Source of the DNA: an uncultured Marvinbryantia sp.
GTDB taxonomy: Bacteria > Bacillota > Clostridia > Lachnospirales > Lachnospiraceae
Direction: 5' to 3'
NCBI GenBank assembly: GCA_947630735.1
Contig: CANRIR010000011.1
Location: 1 to 58,306, forward strand
Length of the DNA stretch: 58,306 nucleotides
Within the stretch, counting starts at the first letter, position 1, and every line of letters begins with the position of its first letter. Made by a program: the position numbers and the translations under genes. Positions 57,660-58,306 of the stretch are shown here, piece by piece. A model generated the notes under the pieces. That model did not search any database. It had not been told where the DNA came from and worked only from the letters and a program-made list of their open reading frames with translations.

Positions 57660-58306
57660 ATGACAAACAAACTAAAACAATATTTTCCGATGATCCGCAC
57701 ACGCCAGGAAGTCCTGACGGAGATCCAGGGCAGCCCGAAACTGCAGAAGACATACGCTTCCTGGACGCCGGAGCAGCAGGACGAGTTCCTGGACATCTGC
57801 ACCGGCATGCGCGGCCTGAAGATTCTGTACGACTTCATGGCGAAGGAGATCCTGAACCCGGAGACCGTGCCGGAGCGCCTCGAGTCCCTGCTGACCTGCG
57901 TGCTCGGCCGGGACGTACATATCACCGCCGTCCTTCCGGCCGACTCCACGCGCCTTGCGGACGAGACATCCCTGCTGATCACGGACATCGTGGTGGAGTT
58001 CGACGACGGAGAAGTGGGGAATGTGGAGGTGCAGCGGGTGGGCTACCTGTTCCCGGGGCAGCGCTGCGCCTGCTACTCGGCGGACCTTCTGCTGCGGCAG
58101 TACAAGCGGGTGCGCGATCAGAGAAAGAAACATTTCAGCTACCGCGACATCCGGCAGGTGTACACGATCGTGTTCTTTGAGCACAGCCCGGCGGTCTTCC
58201 ATGCTTACCCGAACATTTACCTGCACCGGTTCGAGCAGAGATCGGACACGGGACTGAAAATGGAACTGCTGCAGAAATTCTACTTCGTGCCGCTTGACAT
58301 CTACCG
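57660..58306 (+). CDS. Rpn-type PD-(D/E)XK nuclease, copy 2 (cut by window end)
   Basis: The first 215 residues of a second nuclease, in the same frame position and with only scattered changes against copy 1 (for example MIRTRQEVLTEIQGSPK for MLRTRQEVLAEIQGSTK). The catalytic DIVVEF and NVEVQ motifs are unchanged. AGGGGGA precedes ATG 57660. The gene runs off the window in the middle, so whether it ends in the same coiled coil is unknown. Start-to-start distance to copy 1 is 1848 bases. Confidence 0.85.
   Translation, partial: MTNKLKQYFPMIRTRQEVLTEIQGSPKLQKTYASWTPEQQDEFLDICTGMRGLKILYDFMAKEILNPETVPERLESLLTCVLGRDVHITAVLPADSTRLADETSLLITDIVVEFDDGEVGNVEVQRVGYLFPGQRCACYSADLLLRQYKRVRDQRKKHFSYRDIRQVYTIVFFEHSPAVFHAYPNIYLHRFEQRSDTGLKMELLQKFYFVPLDIY

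Overview
The window looks like chromosomal DNA of an anaerobic, endospore-forming Firmicute, most likely a Lachnospiraceae-type member of the Clostridia. The reasons are the spoIIAA-spoIIAB-sigF-spoVA block, strong AGGAGG-type ribosome binding sites, consensus TTGACA/TATAAT promoters, an Lsa-type ABC-F gene, and families typical of gut Clostridia (CD3324-type HTH, DUF2441, DUF2812, QueH, DegV). No rRNA, tRNA, CRISPR array, integrase or prophage module was found. Genus cannot be fixed from the sequence alone.

Layout. 1-69: tail of a gene cut by the window edge. 168-2992 (+): HAD phosphatase, MATE exporter, CAT-like acetyltransferase. 3090-5780 (-): glycoside hydrolase family 2 enzyme, divergent from a two-component system (6045-9283) whose 3' end overlaps an EAL/GGDEF gene (9264-10940, -). 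11084-15220 (-): MarR regulator plus a two-subunit ABC exporter, with promoter and operator readable. 15433-23115 (+): queH, argH, asd, a small ABC transporter, topoisomerase III and a hexapeptide-repeat protein.

23211-39469 is a visibly AT-richer accessory region packed with small, unrelated cassettes: flavoprotein, PHP and NUDIX enzymes, DegV, membrane proteins, an Lsa-like ABC-F gene behind an attenuator leader, a HipA-like kinase with a separate small HipS-like partner, an XRE-membrane regulator, GNAT, a decayed nitrilase, Fic, a PadR/DUF2812 pair, an AraC-GGDEF fusion, a truncated LysR, an ACT protein, a CD3324-DUF2441 fusion, a Sel1 protein and thymidine kinase.

39957-52000 returns to core genes: pheA, a DUF815 ATPase carrying a 75-bp minisatellite, the polyphosphate pair ppx/ppk, a polar amino-acid ABC transporter, folC with a 48-codon gene attached, and a zinc-ribbon TPR membrane protein. 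52106-55349 is the forespore block spoIIAA-spoIIAB-sigF-spoVAA-spoVAB-spoVAC, with a candidate sigma-G promoter before spoVAA.

Where spoVAD and spoVAE would be expected, the window holds a tandem repeat of a roughly 1.7-1.85 kb unit. Each unit has a long multi-arm hairpin, a 56-bp tandem repeat of differing copy number, a near-identical promoter and a PD-(D/E)XK (Rpn-type) nuclease gene; the second unit runs off the window. This structured-leader plus nuclease array, the split HipA-like kinase pair and the ABC-F leader are the most interesting signals.
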